NCBI RefSeq assembly: GCF_027596085.1
Contig: NC_072449.1
Location: forward strand, 18,846,834 to 18,910,833
Origin: Anoplopoma fimbria
Lineage: Eukaryota > Chordata > Actinopteri > Perciformes > Anoplopomatidae
DNA length: 64,000 nt
Direction: 5' to 3'
Part shown: positions 38,540 through 50,935 of the stretch, in pieces
Numbering within the stretch: the first letter of the stretch is position 1
Layout of the letters: every line of letters starts with the position of its first letter
Program-made: the position numbers and the translations under genes
Notes under the pieces: generated by a model
Told to the model about the DNA's origin: nothing
Database searches by the model: none
Seen by the model: the letters and a program-made list of their open reading frames with translations, nothing else

Positions 38540-38781
38540 TTATATATTTATCATCAATGCTCATCCTTGCTCCCATACTAGTGTGTGTGTCAGGGTGTGT
38601 GTGTGTGTGTGCGTGTGTGAGGAGAAAAGCCAGCTTGTATAGACGGCCCAACAATGCCGGCTGAGGGATTTAAACCCTCGCTCTCTATCATATCACCACA
38701 TATCCTGGCCAATTCAGAATAACGACTACCCTATTCACTGCGGCTGATCCTACCGATTAGTCCTGATCTGGAGACGCCCCC

Positions 38782-38928
<147 letters not shown>

Positions 38929-39269
38929 TCTTCCCCCTACTTCTACCACTTGTCAAACATGCTGTACATTTCGTCAAAATTGTAGATCCCCTTGTTACTG
39001 TTGCCAGCAGGAGTAATCAAGACCCCCCCCCCACAAAAGCTTTTTGTAATTACTTGAACTCTATCAACTCAAGGTCAAAGGTCATACCTGGTCCTGTAAA
39101 ACCCTGGCAGGTTTTAATGTAGAATGGGGATTTAAAGGTTAGTCACGATAACAAACAAGATTACACATCTAATTCCCTACTGAAGATCAACTAATCTCAG
39201 ATAGATTTCACCTAGATATAATCCGGATACATACAGAGAGGTGTTTCCCCTCGTTGATATGATGGTACA

Positions 39270-39565
39270 AAATAATAGAAACACCTGTCATTATGAGGCA
39301 ATACAATCCAAGTTTAACCTGGACAGGTCACCAGATTATCGCAAGTCACATAGAGATAGACATTTTTGCTCACATTCACATCTAAAAAGGTAATTTAGAG
39401 TCCTCAATTCACCTAAGATTCATGTCTTTTGACTGTTGGATGAAGCCGGAGAACCCGGAGAGAACCCACGCTGCACAGGGAGAACATGCAAACTCCACAC
39501 AGAAGGGGCCGTCCAGCCTGTGATCAAACGAGAGTGCTAGACACTACACCGCCGTGAATCCCGAC
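39270..39565 (+). repeat. fish dispersed repeat, 3' part
   Basis: Contains GGACAGGTCACCAGATTATC, GCTCACATTCACATCTAAAA, TTTAGAGTCCTCAATTCACC, GGAGAACCCGGAGAGAACCC and GGAGAACATGCAAACTCCAC, a very widespread fish repeat phrase. The copy at 46535-46690 carries the complementary 5' part of what I believe is the same element, in the same strand. I do not assign a class. Confidence 0.8.
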
Positions 39566-40855
39566 ACTGATACAACATTTCAATTTGAAATTTATGTCGG
39601 ACTGCAGTTAGCAATGACAGGACTACAAAGTCATGAAGACAGATTTTTTTTTAAGGATTAGCCTGCAAACCGACCGTAACACTGAGTGAAACAAACGACT
39701 GACATTCATTTGAATGAGGCTCCTGCCAACGCAGAGGGCTCCTGCAAAACAAAAATGCAAAACCTCACTCATAGAAGTTTAACCTGGCTCCACTTTTATC
39801 TTGAGGCAACTGCACATTCCTGGTAGATTATTCTGTAACATGAACGTCATATTTCAACTCCCCATTGTCAAGACAAAAGATAACCTTCTAGAGCAGTAAA
39901 ATCCTTCCACGTAATATCATAAAAAAGCTGTGTAATGTTTTGATGTTGGATAAGCCTTTATACTTATCAATATATTCAATCTAATCTAACCAAACCAGAT
40001 CTATTTTATACTCAAACACTTGACATCCTAAATAGTATTTCATCACCGCTACCTGAAACAACAAGCCCCCAACAAATGTCTGATAGAAATAACTGCTTTG
40101 ATTGTTAAATTAACTTAAAGAAAATCTTATCGTTCTTGCTCAAAGTAAAAAAATAAAAATACCGCTGCAAAACTCAATGTCTGACAGACCCATCGGAGGA
40201 CAGCACAACTTGAAGAGAAAAAACTGTTGAAAATCTGATTAGCGTCTTATATTACAAAATGCTGTATTGAATAAATCCCCAATGAAGGACATTTAGACCG
40301 AAATTATCTATGAAATATGTAATCCAGCAGTAAGCAAGACAAATGTTCACCGATATTAAGGATAAACTCCCTTTTTAGAATTTTAAAAACTAAGGCATCA
40401 GCTCAACAGTTCAAAAGATGACCCATGGCCGTTGTGATATTTCAGGTATGCAACTGTCACTATTAACGCAAGTCCACTTGTGGAGCCTGGACCTGGCCTC
40501 TAAAGTGTCCACAAAGCCGCAGATCATGACAGGTTTATTCTGAGTATGACCAGAGCTGATCGCATCAATCTCTGCCCTGGAGTCTGCAGCAGCCTGGTTG
40601 AGCTTTGGCTCCGTCCATTGGCTCTAAAAAGACATGAATCAAACTGCGAGAGACTGATTAGCCTTTGGTAACAAGAAATAATGTTCAAGACATGGGAAAA
40701 ACATACTTTCACCATCAGCAGATACGGGCCTGGACATCTTTCTTTTAAGCTGACACACACTAATTCATGGTGCACAGACGCTCACACAAACGTACATTAC
40801 TGAACATGTGTCCTGCAGATGTAGTAGCTATGAAAAAAGCCCTGTTCTGTGTGTG

Positions 40856-40860
<5 letters not shown>

Positions 40861-40886
<26 letters not shown>
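40861..40886. repeat. (GA)13 simple repeat
   Basis: GAGAGA tract. Confidence 0.93.
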
Positions 40887-40969
40887 CTGAGTGAGTGAGG
40901 GAAACATGGAGAGACAAGAAATACCTGAAGAATCCAAATATATGAGCAGAAGAAAGAAGGGAAATTAAA

Positions 40970-41225
40970 TGAACATTAATTCACCCACTGCAATTCCCCG
41001 CTTCTCAGCACGAGGAGATGAAAGAGGAGTAATGTACTTTCTGATATTTATTTCTCCCTAAATACACAGCTGGAGTGCTGGTCTGGGAGACGGGGCCCTA
41101 TTTTGGGAGGGGACGGGTACCCCTTATTGCCTGGTTTACTAATTAGGCAGAAATATGCACAATTGAGCCAATGGAGGATTAATTAACTGTTTATTTCTCT
41201 TCACTCCTCTACTGGAAACACTAGG
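40970..41225. promoter_or_regulatory. candidate conserved noncoding element
   Basis: AATGAACATTAATTCACCC, CTGCAATTCCCCGC, GATATTTATTTCTCCC, CCTATTTTGGGAGGGG (MEF2/SRF-like CTATTTTGGG), GTTTACTAATTAGGCAG, GGATTAATTAACTG and TTTATTTCTC. Unique, repeat-free and rich in homeodomain cores. Confidence 0.48.
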
Positions 41226-41298
41226 TTTGGACTGAGGGATGCAGAGGGAGAGAGAGGAAGAAAGTGTTGGGAATCTTGGACAAAGCAGATGAGTGCAA

Positions 41299-41413
<115 letters not shown>

Positions 41414-42573
41414 GCCTACTGTAAATAATGTGGCAGTGCCGCCCTTTTGAATGAGTGTGGGTGGATGTCTCTGTCATCAGCCCCCTGCGCCACACAGAGG
41501 AGGGCTGTTGGAGTTGTTATGTCTGAGTGTGGACAGCACAAGCAATGCCAAGATGGAATGAAAAAGACATGAAGGGACACTGTAAGGGAACGGAGACATT
41601 TGAAGTCAGGGGACAAAAGCACTAAGAATACAGTACGTGTTGGGAGGAAGTGACCACATGGGATCACAGCCAATACAGATGAATCCAGCAGCTCTCTATT
41701 GACAGTGCAGTAGTAGAGTCAAGCAGTTAAAAATAGAGTGAAAGTATGAATGTTTGGTTTAATCATGGGCGGGAATCACCCCTTACGACTTATGAACAAT
41801 GTGAAAATTGTGAAAATTATTCTCAAAACGCTAGTGTGAAATTGGTTATGACACACACTTTGTGAATTGTTTTTTTGTCCATCCTCCACTGTTGTGTAAT
41901 TAGCCACTAATGATTATAAATCAACACATTTTAAATCCATAATTGATTTCCTGCATTGTAATAAGCTCATGTCAATGCCTCATTTAATAAAAATCTGAAA
42001 CACACAATATGTAAATGGTGAATTACACCCTGGAAACACAGAGAGTAGCAAGCTAGCAAGAGTTCAGTGGCACACCACAGGCTTTATGGTCTTCAGCGGT
42101 CCCTGGATGGTCTGTTATCAGCATGCCGCTCAGAGTGCAAAAGTAAGGATTAAATGGAAATTAATTAAAGTGAAATTTATGTATTTTACAAAGTATGAGT
42201 TTCTTATTGGATTATTCAGTGGAAAGACATCTAATTTTAGGTTTTTTTTTTAAATTCTCACCTGTTTCTTAATGAACTCTGTTGACAACATTTTAATAAT
42301 TTAATATGTTCTACAAGATCCCCTGAAATATATTTCTGGTCAAAAGCCAATACAGAGTGAAATCCTTTATAGAGATCACAGAGTTAATGCTCGGATTTAC
42401 CAGTGAGATGCCCCCGCAGTAATGGTGGTTTGTTTACTTCTGCCTACAACCCGGATACATCTATACTGTTAGTCTAAAAAAACTTAAAAAGAAAGGCTGA
42501 AAAAGGAAGCAGGAGATTGGGAGTGGGAGACAGAAGCATGTAACAGGAGGGAGAACAGAGAGCTAATAAATTG

Positions 42574-42576
<3 letters not shown>

Positions 42577-42626
<50 letters not shown>

Positions 42627-42650
42627 ATGTGTGCATGTGTGCATGTGTGT
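42577..42650. repeat. (GT)n microsatellite with GCAT variants
   Basis: Perfect to about 42625, then GTGCATGT units like those at 29493-29512. Confidence 0.96.
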
Positions 42651-43974
42651 TTGTATGGGTAGGGTAACAGCGCAATCTGTACGAAATTAGGACTCCATTA
42701 GAAGTTTGAAACAACTCATGACTTCCATCTGTTCCAGAGGCCTGGAACGTGAGATTGGAGACGACAGGTGTCTAAATGTTTATCAGCCGTGTTGCGTTTA
42801 TTCCTGAGTCTCTGAGTTAGGAGGAAAAATGACCCACACTAATCTAATTCAAACTAACATTCACTTTGAAAGGTTGCTGGTGTGACAAGAATGAAACACA
42901 TGCTGTTCAAATCCATTGGAGTCAGTACAGCATGTGCTCACTTGGCATGTAGAATTAAACTCGTCAGCCCCATGAGTATACAAACAAATGTAAGCATGAG
43001 CATGCACACATGCTAATGCATCAATCTTACAAAAGAAGGTTGTCATACTTAACTTAAATAATCAAGGAGTTAAAAGGATGTTGAAACCAAATTAATTCCA
43101 GATCTGAAATAAGATAAAATGTTAATAACCATTAATAAGTATAATACGTTATTCCAGTCCAGGGCCGCTTTTATTAAATTGTGTATATAGAGACAAAAAA
43201 CAGAAAAGAAATGTGCAGCTGATTTTTCAGCCCTTCTGGAAGGTCAGTATGCCTTTTAGTATATTACAACATTGCAGGTGGTTCATGGTGATGATGAAAT
43301 TGATGACTCAAATAAGAAATGTTCATTGAAACTAAAACAACCTTTTATTTCTCAGGTATAGATTATAGACTCAGTGAAATAAACCTGAATTAGTTCCAAG
43401 AGATTGGTTTAGTATTATAAACAACTGGTCGTTCCTAAGCGTTTTTTTTCCCTTTCTTTTTCTTGAAACATTTTAATTTAATATAAAACTAACTAAAAAC
43501 TGAATTAAGCATAATGTCAGTATCTGAAACAAAGCTAAAAACAAAGCCATACTCTCTATTACAGCGAGAAATAGTCACCAACCAAGTCATTTAGCTTTTC
43601 CTCCTAAATAAAAACAAAACAGAAAAAAAAAAAAAACCTTGTGATCGGAAATAATTTCACATCTGGAAAACACTTGTCATTGTTGCACTTTTCTTCTGTT
43701 AACAGTTATCTTCACGTTTTAAACAGCAATTCATCAGTTCAACCATATTTTGTTTTAGCCAGTATGTAGTCTGAAGCCAGAGCATTAAACAGGAGACGTC
43801 ATGTTGGAGTGAAGCTTGTCGTGATTAAACTGGTCTTAAGTCGGGACTTGAACATTAATGCCAACGACGTGCTCCTCATTTCTCATCATCTCAAATTATT
43901 GTTTATCAGTAGCTGCTGTAAGACATCAGCCTGTGCCACAAAATCTACCAGTTATATCATAATCTTCATCTGCC

Positions 43975-44300
43975 ACAGCAACGTTTTAACCCCTCCCTCT
44001 CCTAACCTGTAAATCAGCCCCATTCCCAGATCCACCTCCACATTTCAGCCCCTCGGGGAAGCAATCGCTCACTGTTGAGGTGTTTTTTACACAGATTTGT
44101 TGCCAATTTGTCGCTTTCCAGTGGAAAAGGTAAATGTAATAATGAGGGGGGAGAAATTCATTAAACATGTGTATGAAATACTTTTCAAGTGCGAGAGGAA
44201 GATTCATTGGGATGTTCATACGGCGCATAATCATGCCTCCGTCTGCTCAGCCCGCGATGGCATAAAACATTTAATCTGGGATGAACACTTTCTGTCGCTT
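43975..44300. promoter_or_regulatory. candidate conserved noncoding element
   Basis: CAATCGCTCACTGTTGAGG, GCCAATTTGTCGC, AATGTAATAATGAGGGG, GAAATTCATTAAACATGTG, CATACGGCGCATAATCATGC and GGCATAAAACATTTAATC. Unique, with CpG-containing words. It shares the 12-mer AATGTAATAATG with the island at 23225-23545. Confidence 0.43.
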
Positions 44301-44374
44301 TCTCTCTCTTTGGACCCTCTCCCTCTAAACGCCCCCCCCCATCTTCCTTTCTCTCTCCCGATCTCTCTCTGTGA

Positions 44375-44850
44375 CTGCCAGAAACCACAATCATAAAATT
44401 ATTAAAATGCTGTTTGGCTGCCATTAATCAGTGGTGGTGATAAATCCTTGTGTGGGAAGTGACAGAGCATTAGTCACATACCTCTTGGCCTCAACCGACA
44501 GAGAATAATGAGCCACGAGCCGGACCGGGTCAATCATAAACTCATCAAATGCGTCATTTAATTTCTTCATTTAGACAAACACAATTTGTTTATGGGAAAG
44601 ATATCAGGTGTTGTGGAATGAGAAACGGCGCTGAAACGCTGGTACATTAATCAGGGCTTGATTACACGCGACTCTGCGGTTGTTTATCCTAATTTCATTC
44701 ATTTCCATCAACAAAGCAAACACAGACGAACACAGCCATTAGTGATGGTTGGGGATGGCACAATTACAGCCGTATATTAAATAAAGTGATGATAAATGGT
44801 CCAATACAAACTAAAACAAAGGGGTTTTTATTACTTCAATTCCATCCCAG
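44375..44850. promoter_or_regulatory. strong candidate conserved noncoding element
   Basis: CACAATCATAAAATTATTAA, GCCATTAATCAGTGG, GGTGATAAATCC, GAGAATAATGAGCCACGAGC, GTCAATCATAAACTCATC, GCGTCATTTAATTTC, CAATTTGTTTATGGG, TACATTAATCAGGGC, TTGATTACACGCGAC, GTTTATCCTAATTTC and CGTATATTAAATAAAG. Dense, repeat-free homeodomain/Fox-type word packing over 470 bp, the densest in the window. Confidence 0.53.
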
Positions 44851-45496
44851 CCCTCGCTTTCCTCTGTGTGTGTGTCTGTGGAGCCTCGCTGATGTGAAAG
44901 GAGAGAAGAAGAGACTGTTTTAACTTTACTACTGGTGGAGGACAGATTGACGAGGGGGAAAACAGAGAAAAAACACAAACTTTTGAGAGTATTGACTCCT
45001 TTGAAATGACAGTTGGTTATATATGATACCAATAAGGCAGCCTTGTACATGAAAACTTTTGTTACAGTTACATTTCTAATTGAATTCAGTGGGCGAGCTT
45101 GTTACAAAAGCAGCTAAACCTGTGAATGTAACACATATAAACACACATATAATCCATTTACCTACATGCACACAGGCTGTAAACACAAACACTGGAGCAT
45201 TACTTGCACCCCCCCCACACACTGAGAAACGGATAAAGATGAAAAAATAACAGCAACGTCTGATAAATATGCTTTTTGATCATGTAAAGACTCAAGTGTG
45301 TTTGCCGCTTTCTGATTCAGTTCAGCAGTCGGCTACAGAACTGCACAGAGTATCTGCATTTTCTTCATACCGCTGACTTTTAGCCATAACAACATACGAC
45401 ACTGCTTTAAATAGAGCTGTAAAATGGACCATTTCTAATTGTATAACATGACAATTTATTTTCTTTTATAGCTTCACATGTTGTATGTCCAGGGAT

Positions 45497-45802
45497 CCTT
45501 AAAGTAAAAGTTGAACATTTTTGGAAATGTGCTTATTCTCTTTCTTGCCTGGTCCTGGCCAAGAAAATGTCTGGCACATTTTTACCTCTTGTAAAACACA
45601 ACGTGTTTTACACTTAGCTGTCTGTACAGATCATAAAAAAAAGAGACATAACATGTTAATGAGTGAGCTTTAGAGGTGCTGGTAGGCAGATGTTGTTGCC
45701 TTTGGACACAGCCAGGCTATCTGATGAGAGTGGTATCAAACCTCTCATCAAACTCTCAGCAAGAAAGAGAATATGCATATTTCCTAAAATATTTCCTTAA
45801 GG
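45497..45802. mobile_element. MITE-like element with terminal inverted repeats
   Basis: The left end 45497-45548 (CCTTAAAGTAAAAGTTGAAC ... GCTTATTCTCTTTCTTGC) and the right end 45759-45802 (GCAAGAAAGAGAATATGC ... CCTTAAGG) are imperfect inverted repeats of each other, best over the GCTTATTCTCTTTCTTGC part. The interior (ACATGTTAATGAGTGAGC, TTTAGAGGTGCTGGTAGGC, GACACAGCCAGGCTA) is a phrase I know from abundant fish elements. No open frame and no clear target-site duplication. It is short and nonautonomous. Confidence 0.75.
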
Positions 45803-46534
45803 TGCTCTCGAGTGATCACAGAAAAAAAAAAGATTTTTGGGTGATTTTATTATGTGAGTGGGACATTGTTTTCAGTGTGTTGTCCATAAAGAACAAGATG
45901 TAATCTGTCTGTGTGTGTATCCTTGAGGATGAACAAACGTGTTGAATGCATACAAACAAAACAGGGAATCGAACAAACGACCCTGTAATGTCCCCCCTTC
46001 AAACACCGAACTATCTTGAGCACTTAAGCACTCCTCTACTTTTTACATGAAGCACTGCAAGCAATTACTTGTCTAATGTCTTGGCTACATGATATATCCC
46101 ATTTGTCTGCGTTTACATCTGCCATCCCTGTGACTCAATCATGCATGGATGTAGCACAACAAGCCATGGAGCACATTAAGGTATCATGAGGCAAAATATG
46201 TGCAACTAAGGACCTGATCTGCATTAAAAAAATCTGTCTTAAACTGATTAGGATACAAGGACCTTATCAGTCAAAATGTTGGATATAATTAAAAAGAAAA
46301 AAAAACAACTAGTTAGAAAAAGCCAAAATGTGTTAAGTGTCTTTGAAGATGTTTCAATTGTAGACTAAGTGACACCAAACAAGCCTTGGAGCTGTTGTTG
46401 CCTTTTAAAGTCAAACAACCAATCAATCGAATCACCTAAAGAGCCATTAGAAGAATCTAGTGTGATGAGTGCACGAAGGCCAAGGTTGCAGCAGCAACCC
46501 ATCCTCCTCCATCTATAACCAGAACGATGAACAT

Positions 46535-46690
46535 CCATCCATCCATCAATTTCTCTGTACCTGCTAATTCTTATTCAGGGTCACAGGGGGAGGCTGGGGA
46601 TGGTCCCAGTGTTGCACTGGGTGAAAGGTGGGTAAACAAGCAACCAGTCTATTACAGCACATAGAGACACAATCCAACCTTCAAGCAAAT
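46535..46690 (+). repeat. fish dispersed repeat, 5' part
   Basis: (ATCC)n-like start, then TTCTCTGTACCTGCTAATTC, TTATTCAGGGTCACAGGGGG, GGCTGGGGATGGTCCCAG and ACAAGCAACCAGTCTATTAC. It reads as the 5' part of the repeat whose 3' part is at 39270-39565. Confidence 0.75.
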
Positions 46691-47404
46691 TTGAATTTCA
46701 AATTCAACTCGACTGAACTTATTACATGACTCGTAAAACCAACTGGCTGTCCCAGCCATGATTAAGGTGTGTCTTACGACAGGGGGTGATCATATTTGTG
46801 ATTCAATCAGTCTGTTGAGATGTGTTCACTTTGTCAGGAAAATATGTTTTTTCCGTGTAAAAAACAAAAAAAAGCCACAAAAATCGAATTTGATTCAATG
46901 TTGTAAATCAATAACACATGAAAACTACCAAGGCAGGAATATTTAGCAAAAAGACAGCAAATATGTTTCCAAAGAGGCACTGTACATTTTGACATAAAAT
47001 TACGGATTTTAATCATGATTAAAAACCATGACCACAGTATTAGGCTAAATGCCATTACATCTTTTGGCATTATTGTGCAGCCCTGGCCTAAGAATAATGT
47101 GTCAGAGGGTAGAAATGATCACAATTCATGAATGCAGGAATGAGCAGGTTCACACTTTGCTGCAATCCACTTATGTCGACTCCAGGGCCAATAAGACAGC
47201 TACATCCATTAGAGACATTTACAAACACACAAACTTAAGAGACGGTCCAATCATTCCCCGCCTCTCCCTTGCAAAGGTGCCCAAGCAACAAAAATCTTTA
47301 TATCTTCCACATGGAGAGAATTCAATAACACTGCTGTTAGCAGTACACACTGTCTTTACTCTCTTCTTCTCATTTCACTCACTCTGCATTCTTTGCATTC
47401 AACC

Positions 47405-47650
47405 TCCCTCTCACGCCCCTCCTGAAAAGCCCCGAGCGCCTGCCAGCGGTCCAAGGTAATTAAATTACTTAGCAAAGTTTACTTAACAGTAAATGGTTAG
47501 CAAAATTTAAGGTGATTGCAAATTTGCTTTCATTCCACTTCAATGGCTGGCCTATTTAAGGCTCGTCTGCAAATAATTAGCACATACATTTGCATCAAAA
47601 TCGTTTATACCATATGTTGCAAAATTATGGAAAGCAGCAAATTAAAAATA
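47405..47650. promoter_or_regulatory. candidate conserved noncoding element
   Basis: AAGGTAATTAAATTACTTAG (contains the palindrome GTAATTAAATTAC), TTAAGGTGATTGCAAATTTG, TTCATTCCACTTC, CTATTTAAGG, CTGCAAATAATTAGCAC, ACATTTGCATCAAAATCG (octamer-like ATTTGCAT) and GCAAAATTATGG. Unique and compact. It ends just before a GA microsatellite. Confidence 0.48.
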
Positions 47651-47685
47651 TCTTTTTCTGTTATGGAAATGTCTACATGTGGAGA

Positions 47686-47689
<4 letters not shown>

Positions 47690-47727
<38 letters not shown>
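47690..47727. repeat. (GA)19 simple repeat
   Basis: Perfect AG array. Confidence 0.96.
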
Positions 47728-47731
<4 letters not shown>

Positions 47732-48733
47732 GGAGGAGGGAAAGATTTCACCATGTGTCTCCAAACGCCGACAACAAGGAGGAGAGAAAAAAGAGAGGGA
47801 GGAGGAAGGAGGGCGCACAAAATGATTCAGTTTGTATTTGAACATACTCATGACGGTCTTTTTCAAGCGCTCACCAGATGCTGTTTGAAATCTGCCCACA
47901 GAAGAAAAACAAAGCCGTCTCAATCTCTGACTCTCACACACATACACATAAACAGAATCAGAGAATTTCCTCTAAGTGGCTCTCTCTAGTACAGCAAATA
48001 TTGTTCACTGGAGATTCACAGATTGCAATTTTTGCCACATTTTTCAATTCTAGTTTACAGATTTTTTAGAAGTTTGACCTGCCGAATCAGATTTTTGCCG
48101 TTAATAATTTTCTTTGATAGACCAGCAATGGGCAGCAAAGCTCCCGCTAAGGTTTTTTACCACAGTCCCAAAAAAGGGACGTTTTTTCTTTTCCAACCTT
48201 CCCTTAATGAGCGTTAACTTCAGCAATTCTAAATTTCACCCTTTTACTTTGCTATCTATAGGGGTTACTTGAATAAAAACCCACAATTCAAGTGATTAGG
48301 AAACTTTTTTTAGTATTAGTATTTATTTAAATACTTGCTTTGGTAAAAAAAAAAAAAAATCTTGGCTTTAGTAGCTTTAATTTGATAAATTGTATTATTA
48401 GTTGCTTAGAGATAGTGTGAGGAAGTTCATTATACAGGTCTTAATTCCTCTGTAATATACATTATATATTGCTGTGAAAACATCTCCTTCAAACATCTGT
48501 ATTATTCAAGTTTCTCACTAAAAACTAGAGCTTGAACGCATCATAATCAAGTCAGTGTCACCTCCCTCAAGTTTAGCTGTTAGGTCCATTATAAGCAGGA
48601 CTCTGCTAGAGAGAGGGACTGTGCCGTCAGCAGACGAGCCAGTCACTGCATGGGAATGTATTCCAATAGTAAAGTGTCTGATTAAGTTAGAAGTAAGAAT
48701 GTTTTTAAGGCTGATTTGCAGTTCTGACAATTT

Positions 48734-49125
48734 GTGAGCTTTATGTCTTTATGTCAAGTCCAAGCCAAGGCTGACCTGAGAACTAAACGTCTTAGATTGG
48801 TAGCCAATCGATTGGTGAATCGCTATTGTGAACAAAGGGCACTGAAACACTATAACACTTTCAAAGGTCTCAGATTACTGATCACATTACATTACTCTCA
48901 GTCTAACAATTGGGTATATTGTTTTTTGGGGGTTTTGCACATTCGGCAACAGGGGCTCCCACATTAGAAGACATTTCACTTAAAGGACTCCCAGAAAAGT
49001 CTGTTTGGTCTCCAAACAATTTTAAGTCAATAAAACACATAAGAGAAGTGATACGGGAAGAGCTGCAAACAATGCTCAAGACAGGAGTTCTTCCTCCAAA
49101 ATGGATGCCCTTAAGAAGTTAACGA
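48734..49125 (+). pseudogene. possible decayed mobile-element coding fragment
   Basis: Two overlapping plus-strand open pieces in different frames. The second ends IREELQTMLKTGVLPPKWMP, which faintly resembles the start of a Gypsy-type reverse transcriptase (EE..ML..GV..P). The first is basic (LRTKRLRLVANRLVNRYCEQ). There is no catalytic motif, and a frame change and stops follow. It could equally be chance. No function claimed. Confidence 0.18.
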
Positions 49126-49534
49126 TTGTACTAGTATGTGCGGTGATTTGCAGCAAAAAACAAAGGAAGAATTGTAAATATATAGAGAGAAGGGGGGGAC
49201 GCAAGCAGCAAGAATCGTCTGTTCTGCAGAATGAGTTGGAGGTATACAAGTCATTTTGCAATGGACGCAGTTAGCTGCGGATGCCATGTTGTGGCTTGTT
49301 CTTTGTTTTTGTTTCAATATAATTTTTCTACATTTCTTTGATCCAAGCACATTAAGGAGCCTTTCTCATAGCCATGCTTGCTGATGTTCTGTTGCAGGTG
49401 TTTTGGTTATTGCTGCTGTCATTGCAAGTCAAACTACAGGATTTGGACTCACAGACAGGTCCAGATATTCATTCTGATAGCAATCAACGCTCAACAGAAT
49501 GGGCGTCGAAACAACACCTACTCATGCATTGAAT

Positions 49535-50125
49535 ATAGTAATTGACGATAATTTGTCAACCACTTGATTCATTGTTTGCTCTATGAAATGTCAGACAATA
49601 GGAGAATTTCCCAAGTAGATGTCTTCAAATGTCTTGTTTTACCTAACCGACAGTCTGAACCCAAATATATTCAATCTACAATTATATAAATGGAGAAAAA
49701 AATGCTAATGTGAGAAGCTGGAACCAGAGAGTGTTTGACATCACTGTTTGCTATATGACCAAAAAGATCATCAGTCAGTTATCAAAAAAGCTGCCCAATG
49801 ATTTTCTGTTGACCTTTATCAATGAATTAACAAATAATTTCAACTCTTTTAATTAGGGTCACAACTAACACTATTTTTCCCATAAGCAATTAATCAAAAA
49901 GGCCAACGTTGACATATACAAATGTTAAATTTAGTTGGAACAGTATAAAATCCCAAAATACTGTAAAAACCTGTCATATTCTGATTTGAGAAGCTGGAAA
50001 CTATTTAAGTTAAGAAAAAAAATGCCATTAATTATGTGAACACTAATTTCAACATTAATCAGTTATACAAATAGTTGAAGATTAATCTCCTGTTGATGAA
50101 CTATTATCATTAACTTTTTCAGCTT
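49535..50125. repeat. two adjoining decayed copies of the fish MITE-like repeat
   Basis: The phrases TAATTGACGATAATTTGTCA, ATGAAATGTCAGACAATAGG, TGTGAGAAGCTGGAACC and AATTTCAACTCTTTTAATTA are followed at about 49857 by a second start, GGGTCACAACTAACACTATT, with TTTGAGAAGCTGGAAAC again near 49985. This looks like two reverse-oriented copies in tandem or one nested insertion. Confidence 0.65.
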
Positions 50126-50539
50126 TTATTATTATTTTCGTGTCAAATTTGCAAAACAGCAGTACATAGTGGAAGGTAGGAGGATGAGAAGACTGGCTAA
50201 TAGCAAAAAGAAAACCAGGGCGGAGCACGACCTGTGTTTATTATACCCATAAAACAAACCAAAAATCAATTGTACATAAAACTCTGATCCATACAGTCCT
50301 TAGGTCACTCAGTCCGCCCCGCAATTGACAGACACCTTTGACTTGGAAGGCTTATTTCTTACCAAAATAAATAAAATCCAGTTGTAGGTGTAGAGGACCA
50401 CAGAGATCTGTCTCGAACACATCCGTTCTTTAAGCTCACATGCACATTTTAAGGCGTAAACAGACTTTTAGAACAACAGCTTCAGGCACAGGGCTCTTAC
50501 TGTGAGGTATGGCTCTCTAACGGAGCCTGACAAACCCTT

Positions 50540-50590
50540 CCATCCATCCATCCATCCATCCATCCATCCATCCATCCATCCATCCATCCA
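50540..50590. repeat. (CATC)n microsatellite
   Basis: About 12 CATC units. Confidence 0.96.
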
Positions 50591-50594
50591 CCCC

Positions 50595-50935
50595 TCTCAT
50601 CGGGAGGTCAGTCGGTCCACCACCAGTGTCAATCTGCTATTAAGTGAGCGGCGGGGGCTGTTTGATAAAAGCTTATTCAGGTATTTGTGTCCTGTGTTAC
50701 TGGAGGTCTCTCTCTCTCTCTCTGTCTCTCTCTCTGAGACATAATTACGACTGTTGACTGGAACAGTGAGGTAATGGCACATAAATCCAGCTGATCAATG
50801 GTTACAGAGACTAAATTACAGGACATCCCTGCGCCATTATCCTTCCAAAGGACGTCAGGAGACACATTCCTGCACTGATGCAAAGGGGATTTCTGTCGTG
50901 TAATTGTTTCTTTTGTTTGAATATGGTGGAGGCTA
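50595..50935. promoter_or_regulatory. candidate conserved noncoding element
   Basis: CAATCTGCTATTAAGTGAGC, GATAAAAGCTTATTCAGG, CATAATTACGACTGTTGAC, GGTAATGGCACATAAATCC, CTGATCAATGGTTACAG and GCGCCATTATCC. It is interrupted only by a short CT tract at about 50706-50736. Confidence 0.4.
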
